A DNA stretch of 64,000 nucleotides from Streptomyces sp. AC1-42W. GTDB taxonomy: Bacteria; Actinomycetota; Actinomycetes; Streptomycetales; Streptomycetaceae. A program made the position numbers and the translations under genes. Positions 1 through 8,293 of the stretch are shown here, one piece after another. Location: contig NZ_QKWY01000002.1 of the NCBI RefSeq assembly GCF_003248355.1, forward strand, positions 1,240,001 to 1,304,000. Direction: 5' to 3'. The first letter of the stretch is position 1. Each line of letters opens with the position of its first letter. The notes under the pieces were generated by a model that was given only the letters and a program-made list of their open reading frames with translations, made no database searches and was not told where the DNA came from.

Positions 1-717
1 GTCTGGGTGGAGACCCCGTCCAACCCGCTGCTCGGCATCACCGACATCGAGGCCGTCGCCCAGGTCGCCCGCACCGCGGGGGTCCGCCTCGTCGTCGACA
101 ACACCTTCGCCAGCCCCTACCTCCAGCAGCCCCTGGCGCTCGGCGCCGACGTCGTGGTGCACTCCACCACCAAGTACATGGGCGGCCACTCCGACGTCGT
201 CGGCGGCGCGCTGATCACCGACGACCAGGACCTGGCCGACGAGCTGGTGTTCCACCAGAACGCCATGGGCGCGGTCGCCGGGCCCTTCGACGCCTGGCTG
301 GTGCTGCGCGGCATCAAGACGCTCGCCGTCCGCATGGACCGCCACAGCGAGAACGCCACCAAGGTCGCCGAGCTGCTGACCCGGCACCCCAAGGTCACCC
401 AGGTCCTCTACCCCGGCCTGCCCGAGCACCGGGGCCACGAGATCGCGGCCAAGCAGATGCGCGCCTTCGGCGGCATGGTGTCCTTCCGCGTCGAGGGCGG
501 CGAGCAGGCGGCCGTCGAGGTCTGCGACCGGGCGAAGCTGTTCACCCTGGGCGAGTCCCTGGGCGGCGTCGAATCGCTCCTGGAGCACCCCGGCCGCATG
601 ACGCACGCCTCGGCGGCCGGCTCCCCGCTGGAGGTCCCGGCCGACCTGGTCCGCCTCTCCGTGGGCATCGAGAACGCCGACGACCTGCTCGCCGACCTCA
701 CCCAGGCGCTCGGCTGA
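1..717 (+). CDS. metB: Cystathionine gamma-synthase/lyase family protein, 3' part
   Basis: Only the C-terminal 238 residues are in the window; the frame is open at base 1. It belongs to the Cys/Met-metabolism PLP-enzyme family that joins O-acyl-homoserine to cysteine, or cleaves cystathionine, in cytosolic trans-sulfuration. Seen: the PLP aspartate in VVDNTF (residue ~33 of the visible part) and the PLP-lysine motif STTKYMGGHSDV (Lys ~58), then the family's ending SLGGVESLLEHPG and SVGIENADDLLADL. Synthase and lyase cannot be separated from this part alone; synthase is preferred because of the neighbourhood. It faces the 751-2074 minus-strand genes and ends at a strong hairpin. Confidence 0.93.
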   Translation, partial: VWVETPSNPLLGITDIEAVAQVARTAGVRLVVDNTFASPYLQQPLALGADVVVHSTTKYMGGHSDVVGGALITDDQDLADELVFHQNAMGAVAGPFDAWLVLRGIKTLAVRMDRHSENATKVAELLTRHPKVTQVLYPGLPEHRGHEIAAKQMRAFGGMVSFRVEGGEQAAVEVCDRAKLFTLGESLGGVESLLEHPGRMTHASAAGSPLEVPADLVRLSVGIENADDLLADLTQALG

Positions 718-726
718 GCCACCAGG

Positions 727-750
727 AGGGGCCGGTCCGCGCCGGCCCCT
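727..750. terminator. Bidirectional terminator hairpin
   Basis: GGGGCCGG and CCGGCCCC arms flank a 6-base loop. It sits between the stop codons of two convergent genes (717 and 751), so it can serve both directions. There is no T tract, which is usual for Streptomyces. Confidence 0.75.
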
Positions 751-996
751 TCACCAGCCCGCCGGCGTCGTCGTCGCGGGCGGCGCCTCCCACGGCCGGG
801 CCACCAGCGCCCACACCGTGAACGCCGCCACCCCGGCGACCAGCAGCAGCAGGCCCAGCCGGCGCAGCAGCCTCCGGCGCCGCAGCAGCCGGCCGCCCCG
901 CCGGGCAGCCCGCGCCGCCAGCTCGGCGGGCACCTGCGGACGCGGGCCCTCCAGCATCCGCCGCACCTGCTCCTCGCGGCGCCCGGCGCCGCTCAC
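751..996 (-). CDS. Small single-pass membrane protein next to sigma factor
   Basis: 81 residues from a GTG whose GTGA overlaps the stop of the upstream sigma-factor gene, so the two are translationally coupled. The N-terminal half is charged and arginine-rich, followed by one hydrophobic helix (LGLLLLVAGVAAFTVWAL, residues ~48-65) and a short outside tail. No zinc-binding anti-sigma HxxxCxxC motif is visible. Coupling to a sigma gene suggests a partner or anti-sigma role, but the sequence does not show it. Confidence 0.7.
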   Translation of the reverse strand: MSGAGRREEQVRRMLEGPRPQVPAELAARAARRGGRLLRRRRLLRRLGLLLLVAGVAAFTVWALVARPWEAPPATTTPAGW

Positions 997-1487
997 GGCG
1001 CGGCCCCCGGGAGCCGGCCGGCCCCCCGGCGCGGGGCCGGGTTCCGGGTGCCGCACATCGTGGCCACCGAGCGGTTGCAGACGGCGCGCACCCGGTCCCG
1101 CCCGAGCCCGAGCAGGGCCGCCGTCTGCTCCTCCGGCACCCCCTCGTACAGCCGCAGCACCAGGACGAGGCGCTCCTGCGGGGTCAGCCGGTCCAGCAGG
1201 CCGCCGCGCGGGCGATGGTGGCGCCACGCCGCACGGGCGAACCGGGCCGCCAGATCCTGCCGGGTGCGGTTGTACGGGTCCTCCCCGCGCAGCCGCTCCC
1301 AGTCGGCGAACGTCCGGGCCAGCGAGGCCGTCAGCAGGCGCCGGGCACGCGGATTGGCGCCCGGCCCGTCCGCAGGTTCGGCCGTCAGCAGCGTGGCCGT
1401 GTGCAGCAGACGGCCGGCCGCGCCCGCGACGAACGCATCGAAGCCGTGGGCGCGGCTGCGCTCCCGGCCCGCCTGGAACTCCCGCAC
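993..1487 (-). CDS. SigE-family/ECF-like RNA polymerase sigma factor
   Basis: About 164 residues from a GTG at 1487; a start further upstream is possible because the frame stays open. Region 2-like sequence (FDAFVAGAAGRLLHTATLL) is followed by a typical region 4: LTPQERLVLVLRLYEGVPEEQTAALLGLGRDRVRAV, where the last segment is the -35 recognition helix. The family directs core polymerase to a small regulon. It lies 56 bases after the MarR gene on the same strand and overlaps the small membrane protein gene. A Cys in the last helix region and the short C-terminal tail are unremarkable. Confidence 0.8.
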   Translation of the reverse strand: MREFQAGRERSRAHGFDAFVAGAAGRLLHTATLLTAEPADGPGANPRARRLLTASLARTFADWERLRGEDPYNRTRQDLAARFARAAWRHHRPRGGLLDRLTPQERLVLVLRLYEGVPEEQTAALLGLGRDRVRAVCNRSVATMCGTRNPAPRRGAGRLPGAAP

Positions 1488-1543
1488 CCGCTCATCCGAA
1501 CGCGCGCCGGGCTCCCGGTCAACCCCCGGCGCCCGGCGGCCCT

Positions 1544-2074
1544 TCAGCCCGCCTGCGTCGTCTGGTGCGCCGCCTGACGGGCGGCCAGCGCGCCGTTGAA
1601 CCGGGTGAGCAGCGCGCAGAAGGTGTCCCGCTCCTCCTCGGTCCAGCCGTCCGTCACCTGCGACATCAACTCCCGCCGCGAACTGCGGACCTCGTCGAGC
1701 CGGGCCTGGCCGCGCGGCGAGAGCTGGAGCACGACCGCCCGGCCGTCCTCCGGATGCGAAGTCCGCTTCACCAGACCGGTGTCCACCAGCGGCGCCACCT
1801 GCCGGGTCACCGTCGAGGAGTCGATCCCCATCCCGGCCGCCAGCGCCTTGACGCCCATCGGCCCTTCCAGGTCCAGCCGGTTCAGCAGCAGATACGCCGC
1901 CCGGTCCATGGAGTTGCGCACCTGGCCCACCCCGCCGAGCCGGGTCTGCTCGGCGCGGCGGGCGAAGACCGCCACCTGGTGCTGGAGTGTGTCGAGGACG
2001 TGCTCGGGACCCGGATTTTCCGGGGCGGCGCCCCGGGAAGGAGACGAGACAGTCGTCATGTCCTGTGGGGGCAT
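1544..2074 (-). CDS. MarR-family transcriptional regulator
   Basis: 176 residues from ATG 2074 with GAAGAGAG 10-13 bases upstream; ATG 2059 with CAGGA is an alternative. Winged helix: helices around MDRAAYLLLNRLDLEGPMGVK, recognition helix in GIDSSTVTRQVAPLVDTGLV, wing KRTSHPEDGRAVVLQLS, and a C-terminal dimerisation helix. Cytosolic DNA-binding repressor or activator responding to small molecules. It is divergent from the threonine dehydratase (start 2230), with 155 bases between, so both promoters lie there and the regulator may act on the dehydratase/ABC genes as well as itself. Confidence 0.87.
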   Translation of the reverse strand: MPPQDMTTVSSPSRGAAPENPGPEHVLDTLQHQVAVFARRAEQTRLGGVGQVRNSMDRAAYLLLNRLDLEGPMGVKALAAGMGIDSSTVTRQVAPLVDTGLVKRTSHPEDGRAVVLQLSPRGQARLDEVRSSRRELMSQVTDGWTEEERDTFCALLTRFNGALAARQAAHQTTQAG

Positions 2075-2229
2075 GGCCGGGGGCTCTCTTCGTATGTGAC
2101 GGATGGGTGGGGGACAGAGTACGCGGCCACGGGGCAACGTGTACCAGTGCTGCACAAACCTGCGGACTTCGGCGCAGGGCGCCCGGTCGAGCGGCGGCCG
2201 GGGCCCCCGGGAGCTGCAAGACTTGCGGT

Positions 2230-3459
2230 ATGAACTTCCCGTCGCCCGGCAGCTTTCCCCCGGTGATCCTCGACGACGTACGGGGTGCGCAGAAGATGCT
2301 CTCCGGGGTCTCCAGGGTCACGCCGCTGGAGGGCAGCCGTCATCTGTCCGGTCTGGTGGGCGCGCCCGTCCTGTTCAAGTGCGAGAACCTTCAGCGGACG
2401 GGCTCGTTCAAACTGCGCGGCGCCTACGTACGCATCTCCGGGCTCACCCCGGTCGAACGCGCCGCGGGCGTCGTCGCCGCGAGCGCCGGGAACCACGCGC
2501 AGGGCGTCGCGCTCGCCTCCGCGCTCCTGGGCGTACGCGCCACGGTCTTCATGCCGGTCGGGGCGCCGCTGCCGAAGGTCGCCGCCACCCGCGAGTACGG
2601 GGCGCGGGTGCGCCTGCACGGCACCGTCGTGGACGAGACCCTGGCCGCCGCCCAGGAGTACGCGCGCGAGACCGGGGCCGTGTTCATCCACCCCTTCGAC
2701 CACGCCGACATCATCGCCGGACAGGGCACCGTCGGCCTGGAGATCCTGGACCAGTGCCCCGAGGTCCGCACCATCGTCGTCGGGGTCGGCGGCGGCGGGC
2801 TCGCGGCCGGGATCGCCGTCGCGGTCAAGGCGGTCCGGCCCGACGTGCGGATCGTCGGTGTACAGGCGGCCGGCGCCGCCTGCTACCCGCCCTCGCTGGC
2901 GGCCGACCGCCCCGTCTCCATCGGCTCCCTCCAGACCATGGCGGACGGCATCAAGGTCGGCCGCCCCGGCGACGTGCCGTTCGGCCTGGTCCGGGACCTG
3001 GTGGACGAGGTCCGCACGGTCTCCGAGGACCAGCTCTCCAGCGCCCTGCTGCTCTGCCTGGAGCGGGCCAAGATGGTCGTCGAACCCGCCGGGGCCAGCC
3101 CGGTCGCCGCCCTGCTCGCGGACCCGAAGGCGTTCCACGGACCCGTCGTCGCGCTGCTCTCCGGCGGCAATGTGGACCCGCTGCTGATGCAGCGCATCCT
3201 CACCCACGGCATGGCGGCGGCCGGCCGCTACCTCAGCCTGCGGCTGCGCCTCACGGACCGGCCGGGCGCGCTCGCCACGCTGCTGGGCGTGCTGTCGGTG
3301 GCCGACGCCAACGTCCTGGACGTGGGCCACGCCCGTACCGAACCCCGGCTCGGCCTCACCGAGGCGGAGGTGGAGCTGCACCTGGAGACCAAGGGCCCCG
3401 AGCACTGCGAGGACGTGAAGGCGGCGCTGCGGGACGCCGGGTACCGGGTGATGGGCTGA
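2230..3459 (+). CDS. Threonine ammonia-lyase (dehydratase) with ACT domain
   Basis: 409 residues from ATG 2230. A fold-type II PLP enzyme that turns L-threonine into 2-oxobutanoate and ammonia, the first step toward isoleucine or threonine degradation. The Schiff-base lysine is in TGSFKLRGAY (Lys61), the phosphate-binding glycine loop is GVGGGGLAAG (~184-193), and a C-terminal ACT-like regulatory domain starts near residue 332 (YLSLRLRLTDRPGALATLLG). One ACT domain and about 400 residues match the short actinobacterial/catabolic type rather than the 500-residue E. coli IlvA. Downstream by 104 bases is the ABC ATPase. Confidence 0.93.
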   Translation: MNFPSPGSFPPVILDDVRGAQKMLSGVSRVTPLEGSRHLSGLVGAPVLFKCENLQRTGSFKLRGAYVRISGLTPVERAAGVVAASAGNHAQGVALASALLGVRATVFMPVGAPLPKVAATREYGARVRLHGTVVDETLAAAQEYARETGAVFIHPFDHADIIAGQGTVGLEILDQCPEVRTIVVGVGGGGLAAGIAVAVKAVRPDVRIVGVQAAGAACYPPSLAADRPVSIGSLQTMADGIKVGRPGDVPFGLVRDLVDEVRTVSEDQLSSALLLCLERAKMVVEPAGASPVAALLADPKAFHGPVVALLSGGNVDPLLMQRILTHGMAAAGRYLSLRLRLTDRPGALATLLGVLSVADANVLDVGHARTEPRLGLTEAEVELHLETKGPEHCEDVKAALRDAGYRVMG

Positions 3460-3563
3460 ACGCGCGCGGTCGGCTTGTGTGTTTTACCGGGCATCGCACC
3501 ACCGGGAAACCTAGGATCTGGGGTCTGAGAGGTAGCCAACCGAACGCACTGGGGGAATCCCAT

Positions 3564-4550
3564 ATGCCAGGCGCCATCCATGCCGAAGGGCTCGTCAAGA
3601 CCTTCGGAGACGTGCGAGCCCTGGGCGGCGTCGACCTCGACGTGCCGGAAGGCACCGTCCTCGGACTCCTCGGCCCCAACGGGGCCGGCAAGACGACCGC
3701 CGTACGCGTCCTGACGACCCTGCTGCGGCCCGACAGCGGCAGCGCCTCCGTCGCCGGGATCGACGTGCTGAAGCGGCCCAACGAGGTGCGGCGCTCCATC
3801 GGGCTGTCCGGCCAGTTCGCCGCCGTCGACGAATACCTCACCGGCCGCGAGAACCTGCGGATGGTCGGCCAGCTCTACCAGATGAGCGGGCGCGCGGCGA
3901 AGGCGCGGGCGGGCGAGCTGCTGGACCGGTTCAACCTGGCCGACGCGGCGGACCGCCCCGCCAAGACGTACTCCGGCGGCATGCGGCGCCGCCTCGACCT
4001 CGCGGCGGCGCTCGTCGTCTCCCCGCCGGTCATGTTCATGGACGAGCCGACGACCGGCCTCGACCCGCGCAACCGCCAGCAGCTCTGGGAGGTCATCGAG
4101 GAACTGGTGGCCGGCGGCACGACGCTGCTGCTGACCACGCAGTACCTGGAGGAGGCGGACCACCTCGCCCACGACATCTGCGTCATCGACCACGGCCGGG
4201 TCATCGCCCGGGGCACCTCCGACCAGCTCAAGGCCCGCACCGGCGGCGAGCGCGTCGAGGTCGTCGTGCACCACCCCGACCAGATCGAACCGGCCCGCGC
4301 GGTCCTGGCCCGCGTCGGCAAGGGCGAGACCGCCGTCCTCCCGCACATGCGCAAGCTGACGGTCCCGGTCGACGGCGGTGCCAAGCTCCTCGCCGAGGTC
4401 ATCCGCGACCTGGACGCGCGCGGCGTGGAGATCGACGACATCGGGCTGCGCCGCCCCACCCTCGACGACGTGTTCATCTCCCTCACCGGGCACGCTGCCG
4501 AACAGGAGAAGACCGAAGCCGAGACCCCCGAATCGGAGACGGAGAAATGA
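3564..4550 (+). CDS. ABC transporter ATP-binding protein, DrrA type
   Basis: 328 residues from ATG 3564 after GGGGGAA. Nucleotide-binding subunit of a daunorubicin-resistance-type exporter. Walker A GPNGAGKT (~37-44), Q-loop region GLSGQFAAVDEYLTG, signature YSGGMRRRLDLA (~135), Walker B VMFMDEPTTGLD (~155) and H-loop region TTQYLEEAD, followed by the extra C-terminal domain typical of DrrA proteins (VEIDDIGLRRPTLDDVF). Its TGA overlaps the ATG of the truncated permease (ATGA at 4547-4550). Codon use is native, with nearly all third positions G or C, unlike the complete permease downstream. Confidence 0.93.
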   Translation: MPGAIHAEGLVKTFGDVRALGGVDLDVPEGTVLGLLGPNGAGKTTAVRVLTTLLRPDSGSASVAGIDVLKRPNEVRRSIGLSGQFAAVDEYLTGRENLRMVGQLYQMSGRAAKARAGELLDRFNLADAADRPAKTYSGGMRRRLDLAAALVVSPPVMFMDEPTTGLDPRNRQQLWEVIEELVAGGTTLLLTTQYLEEADHLAHDICVIDHGRVIARGTSDQLKARTGGERVEVVVHHPDQIEPARAVLARVGKGETAVLPHMRKLTVPVDGGAKLLAEVIRDLDARGVEIDDIGLRRPTLDDVFISLTGHAAEQEKTEAETPESETEK

Positions 4551-4756
4551 GCGCCCACAGCGAAACCGCCCCCACGAGCGCCCCCCGCCCGGGCGGCGGC
4601 ATCGGCCAGTCGGCCCGCGACTCGCTGATCATCGGCAAGCGCAACCTCATCCGCATGACCCGGATCCCGAATCGTCTTCGCTCAGGTGGATTTCAGTTCA
4701 ACTCGGTGGGACGTCATGACCTGCGCGTGAGCGCCACGACGAAGGGGACGCAGTGA
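4547..4756 (+). pseudogene. Truncated ABC-2 permease, N-terminal stub
   Basis: 69-codon frame. The first ~42 residues are a normal permease start (SLIIGKRNLIRMTRIP), nearly the same as the start of the next gene (SLVIARRNLIRMSRIP). After RIP, at about base 4670, the similarity ends and ~27 unrelated residues follow. This looks like the native permease cut at the left boundary of the integrated element. The stub still reads to a TGA that overlaps the GTG of the complete permease (GTGA at 4753-4756), so translation can pass from ATPase to stub to new permease. Confidence 0.82.
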
Positions 4757-5559
4757 GCAGCGCAGCGGACAGTCTGGTCATCGCCCGCAGGAACCTCATT
4801 CGGATGTCACGGATTCCAGAGATGCTGCTCTTTGGGGTCATTCAGCCAGTCATGTTCGTGGTGCTGTTCACCTACGTCTTCGGCGGCTCGATGAGCGTCG
4901 GGGGCACGACCGACCCGGACGTCTACAAGAACTTTCTGATGGCCGGCATCTTCGCGCAGACCGTCACCTTCGCCACTGCGGGGTCGGCTGCCGGGATCGC
5001 CGACGACATGCAGAAGGGCCTCGTCGACCGCTTCAGGTCCCTCCCGATGGCGCGGGGCGCGGTGCTCACCGGCCGGACCGTCGCCGACCTCGTACAGACG
5101 TGCATCACCCTGCTCGTCCTGGCGATCGTCGCGCTGATCGTAGGCTGGCGCACGGGCTCGGCGGAGCCGACCAACGCCGGCCGGGTCCTCGCCGCCTTCG
5201 GGCTGCTGCTTCTGTTGGGGTACGCCTTCACCTGGATCGGCGCCCTGATCGGCTTGTCCGTGCGTACCCCGGAGGCCGCGACCTCGGGCGGGATCATCTG
5301 GCTGTTCCCGGTGACGTTCATCTCGAACGCGTTCGTGGACACCGGGATGATGACGCCCTGGCTCCGGCACGTAGCGGACTGGAACCCGTTCAGCGCCACC
5401 GTGCAGGCGTGCCGCGTGCTCTTTGGTAACCCGGGCGTCTCGCAGTCCTCGGCTTGGCCGATGCAACACCCCGTGTGGGCGTCGATCATCTGGTCCGTGG
5501 TGATCATCGCAGTGTTCCGCACCCTGGCCGTTCGGAAGTACCGCAAGGCCGACAGCTAG
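4753..5559 (+). CDS. ABC-2 type permease, complete substitute copy
   Basis: 268 residues from GTG 4753 with AAGGGG upstream. Membrane subunit of the DrrAB-like exporter, with about six hydrophobic segments, for example MLLFGVIQPVMFVVLFTYVF, TLLVLAIVALIVGW, LLLLGYAFTWIGALIGL, GGIIWLFPVTFISNAF and a C-terminal WSVVIIAVFRTLAV, then the basic end RKYRKADS. Length is normal for the family. It repeats the start of the truncated stub and follows it with a 4-base overlap, so it can replace the lost subunit. Its early codons use A/T third bases much more often (ATT, TCA, CCA, TTT, ACT) than the ATPase, consistent with a transferred origin. Confidence 0.9.
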   Translation: MSSAADSLVIARRNLIRMSRIPEMLLFGVIQPVMFVVLFTYVFGGSMSVGGTTDPDVYKNFLMAGIFAQTVTFATAGSAAGIADDMQKGLVDRFRSLPMARGAVLTGRTVADLVQTCITLLVLAIVALIVGWRTGSAEPTNAGRVLAAFGLLLLLGYAFTWIGALIGLSVRTPEAATSGGIIWLFPVTFISNAFVDTGMMTPWLRHVADWNPFSATVQACRVLFGNPGVSQSSAWPMQHPVWASIIWSVVIIAVFRTLAVRKYRKADS

Positions 5560-5584
5560 TAGGGGTCGTACAGCCGACAGGCCC

Positions 5585-5617
5585 GGAGTCAGGACGTTCA
5601 TCCTGCTCCGGGTCTTT
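5585..5617 (+). terminator. Rho-independent terminator after permease
   Basis: Arms CCCGGAGTCAGGAC and ATCCTGCTCCGGG form a long stem with a 4-base loop (one bulged base), followed by TCTTTCGTTC. It closes the ABC transporter operon 26 bases after the permease stop. Confidence 0.85.
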
Positions 5618-5652
5618 CGTTCATAGGGGGCCCATTTTCTTCGAAACGCGAC

Positions 5653-5666
5653 CGAACATATGTTCT
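5653..5666. promoter_or_regulatory. LexA/SOS-box-like palindrome
   Basis: CGAACATATGTTCT contains the perfect 12-base palindrome GAACATATGTTC, which fits the Gram-positive/actinobacterial LexA pattern GAAC-N4-GTTC. It lies in an AT-richer stretch just inside the element, with no intact gene directly downstream because two insertion sequences follow from 5752. Confidence 0.6.
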
Positions 5667-5751
5667 TATCGGGTCGGGGTGGTCGCTGGTCGGCAGGCCT
5701 CCTGGGTGGGGCGCAGAAAAGTGGAATATTAATTCCGACCAGGGTGTCGGG

Positions 5752-7282
5752 CAACGTCGCTCTATTAGATGGCCGTCGCCATGTCTTTGAGTGTCGGTGA
5801 CGTCGTTTCCTGCGGGGCGAGTTGCAGGGGTCTCGGCTTCGCCCGCGGCTTGCGTGGTCGTCGTTCTTCGGGGAAGAGCGAGAGGCTGATCGTGTGGGTG
5901 ACCTTGGTGGTGGCGGGCTCGTCCGGTTTGAGGGTGCGGTATCCGGTGGTGCTGCGTTTGGTGGCGCGGGGTGCGGCACGTCCGGGGCGGGGACGGACGG
6001 CCTCGCGGGTCAGGTCGGCCTGGATGTCACGGATCCTGGCGGCCAGTTGCCGAGGGGGGAAAGTCCGCGCCGACGGAACGTCGGGCGGCGGCGAGGGTGT
6101 TCTTGAAGCTGATGTGCGAGACGGGGAGGTTCGCGTGGTGGGCGGCGTCCACGGCCAGGTCGTGTACGGCCTGGTAGACGCAGAGCATGGCCCACAGTTC
6201 CTGCTCGACCATGGCGGGACTGTTGGACCGGAGGGTCGCGGTGCGTCCTCCCCGCTGTTCGATCTTGATGTGCTTGAAGATCGTCTCGCTGGTCCAGCGG
6301 GCGGTGTACAGCTCTGCCAGCTCTGCGGCGGGTGCCGCCTCGGGGTCCAGGAGCGTGGTGATCAGGCAGAACAGCTCCGAGGTCTCCTCACTGTCGCCGT
6401 CCGCGCCGATCGTGGTGGTGACCACGGTGTACTCCACGGCGCGCACGGTGATCCGGGCGCCGCGCGGCCCGTTCAGGCGGGTGAGGAAGGTGCCGTCGGC
6501 CAGAACCTCATGCGGCCGCAGGGTGAAGGAATCCGAGACCCGCCACAGGAGTTCGGCCCCGGTGACCGCGGCTGCCCGCCACAGCTCATAGGCTGGAAAG
6601 CCCCGGTCGGCCATCAACAGGATGCCTTCCCGCAGGTGCACCAGGAGGCGGGCGGCCAAGGTGCGCTCGCCGACGGCGAAGGAGTCGAAGACCGCACCGA
6701 TCAACGCCTTCGTGCCGCACTCCACCAGCGCGAGGAGCCTCACCTGCGGGTACGGTCCAGGCCGATTTCCGTTGGAGGCACGGGTGTAGGCGGCAGCGTT
6801 CGCCTCGCTGTCAGGAACGTCCAGCAGTGTGCCGTCCATGGAGGTCAGCCGCAGCCCGCGCCAGAAAGCCCCCGGCGTGGCCGCAGTGCCGGTGCAACCG
6901 GCGACCCGGTCGAAGAGCAGTCGCAGCGGCCCCGCACCCAGCCGGGCCCGCGCCGTTGTCAGAGACCCCGTGCGCGCCGGACGCCACACCTCCCGCGCCC
7001 GGCGCGGCCAGTGCTCCACCAACTCCCGCAGCACCAGGCCGTATCCGTCACCGCTGAACAGCCACATCGTCAGGACGAAATACACCATCAGCCGGGCCGG
7101 CAACGACCGGGTCCGCTCCTCGCGCGCCCCCGCCTCATCGACCACGAAGTCGACCAGCTCGGGCGTGAACGTACGCGACAGCACCCCCATCCGGACCCGC
7201 TCCGGGTACGTCTCACCAACTATGTGATCTCTCGGCACAAGACCGAGACTCTACGCGATCATGAACTAAGCGAGCGACGTTG
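5752..7282 (-). mobile_element. IS4-family insertion sequence, copy 1
   Basis: 1,531 bp bounded by imperfect inverted repeats that begin CAACGTCGCTC, and flanked by the perfect 10-bp duplication GGGTGTCGGG (5742-5751 and 7283-7292). It appears identical to copy 2 at 14889-16419 and in the same orientation. A 10-bp duplication fits the IS4 family. It encodes one transposase on the minus strand whose C-terminus is out of frame. Confidence 0.95.
5765..7238 (-). CDS. IS4-family DDE transposase, frameshifted near C-terminus (copy 1)
   Basis: From GTG 7238 a 403-residue product ends at 6027. Catalytic elements: Asp in LTSMDGTLLD, Asp in LLMADRGFPAYELW, and the IS4 signature Y-(2)-R-(3)-E-(6)-K in YTARWTSETIFKHIK. 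At a run of six C (minus strand TTTCCCCCCT, about 6047-6056) the frame stops soon after. Skipping one base opens about 95 more sensible codons down to a TAA at 5765-5767 (RQLAARIRDIQADL, TTKVTHTISLSLFPEERR, ending KDMATAI). Either a +1 slippage site makes a longer product, or an ancestral one-base insertion truncated it. The other copy has the same run. Confidence 0.85.
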
Positions 7283-7303
7283 GGGTGTCGGGTGTGTTCC
7301 TAG

Positions 7304-8173
7304 AGGTTGTCCCGTAAATGATCTGAGACGTGCAGGATGACCTGCTTGTTTGCCTGTCATCCGGTGAGGGTGAGGTTGTGCAGGCGGGCGATGCCGAGCA
7401 TGGCGTGGTGGACGCCGTCGCCTTTGAGGCGGCAGTCGCGGAGGATCTTCCAGCTCTTCATGCGGGCGAAGGTGTGCTCGACGCGGGCCCGGACCCTGCG
7501 GTGGGAGGCGTTGTGCTCCTCCTTCCAGGGCGGTAGTTCCTCGTCCTTGTGCCGGCGGTAGTGCGGGATGGTCAGCCCGGTGCCCCGGTAGCCGCCGTCG
7601 GCGATCACCGTGGGGGTGGTGCCGACGGCGGCCTTCGTACCGGAGTCCTGCCAGGCCCGGCAGTCGTTGCGGTTGCCGGGCAGCGGTCGGCCGACGGCGA
7701 CCACGAGGCGGGTGTCGGCGTCGATGACGACCTGGTGGTTGGTGGAGTAGCGGTAGTTCTTGCTGGAGGCGGCCACGGTCCGGTCGCGGGTGGGGACCAG
7801 CGTGCCGTCCACGATGAGCACGGCCTCCTTGCGGAACCGCCGCCGGGGATGGAGGGCGAGAGCCGGCCCGAGGTGGGCGACGATCCGGTCGGCCGCCGAC
7901 TTCGATACGCCGAAGAGCGGGGCGAGTTGACGCACGGTGAGGTTGGTGCGCCAGTACGCGGCCACCAGCAGCACCCGGTCCTCCAACGGCAGCGACCACG
8001 GCCGGCCCCTGCGGACCGGGTCGGCCCCCTCGCGCCGCAGCGCGGTGACCAGCTTGCTGAACTGCCGAGGGCTCAGCCCGGTGAACGGGCCTATCCAGGA
8101 GGGCTCCGACGCCGTGATCACACCAGCCACAGCAAGATCATCTCACCTCTGGCCAGCAGTTACGGGACAACCT
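7304..8173 (-). mobile_element. IS5-family insertion sequence
   Basis: 870 bp with perfect 14-bp terminal inverted repeats AGGTTGTCCCGTAA (7304-7317 and 8160-8173), flanked by CTAG on both sides (7300-7303, 8174-8177), which fits the YTAR target duplication of IS5 elements. It lies only 8 bases beyond the right duplication of IS4 copy 1. Confidence 0.93.
7357..8130 (-). CDS. IS5-family DDE transposase
   Basis: 257 residues, intact. An N-terminal HTH region (LSPRQFSKLVTALRREG and LTVRQLAPLFGVSKSAADRI, recognition helix) precedes a DDE_Tnp_4-type nuclease domain with LIVDGTLVPT (first Asp), TVIADGGYRGTG (second Asp) and RARVEHTFARMKSWKIL (Glu). It is the only gene of the 870-bp element and ends 53 bases from its end. 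The frame is uninterrupted, so this copy could still move. Confidence 0.93.
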   Translation of the reverse strand: MAGVITASEPSWIGPFTGLSPRQFSKLVTALRREGADPVRRGRPWSLPLEDRVLLVAAYWRTNLTVRQLAPLFGVSKSAADRIVAHLGPALALHPRRRFRKEAVLIVDGTLVPTRDRTVAASSKNYRYSTNHQVVIDADTRLVVAVGRPLPGNRNDCRAWQDSGTKAAVGTTPTVIADGGYRGTGLTIPHYRRHKDEELPPWKEEHNASHRRVRARVEHTFARMKSWKILRDCRLKGDGVHHAMLGIARLHNLTLTG

Positions 8174-8177
8174 CTAG

Positions 8178-8293
8178 GGCGGGGTACTTGAACTCTGCAC
8201 CAATCTTCTCAGGGGGCGCTTACGCCTGAACACCACCGAAGGAAGACTGGCCGGACAGGAACAGTCACAGGCGCCGCACCACTGGCGTTCGAG
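8178..8293. other. Element stretch without gene
   Basis: 116 bases between the IS5-type element and the next frame. Nothing recognisable. It joins in sense to the bases left of IS4 copy 1 if both insertion sequences and their duplications are removed, so it is probably the interior of an older element gene. Confidence 0.4.
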
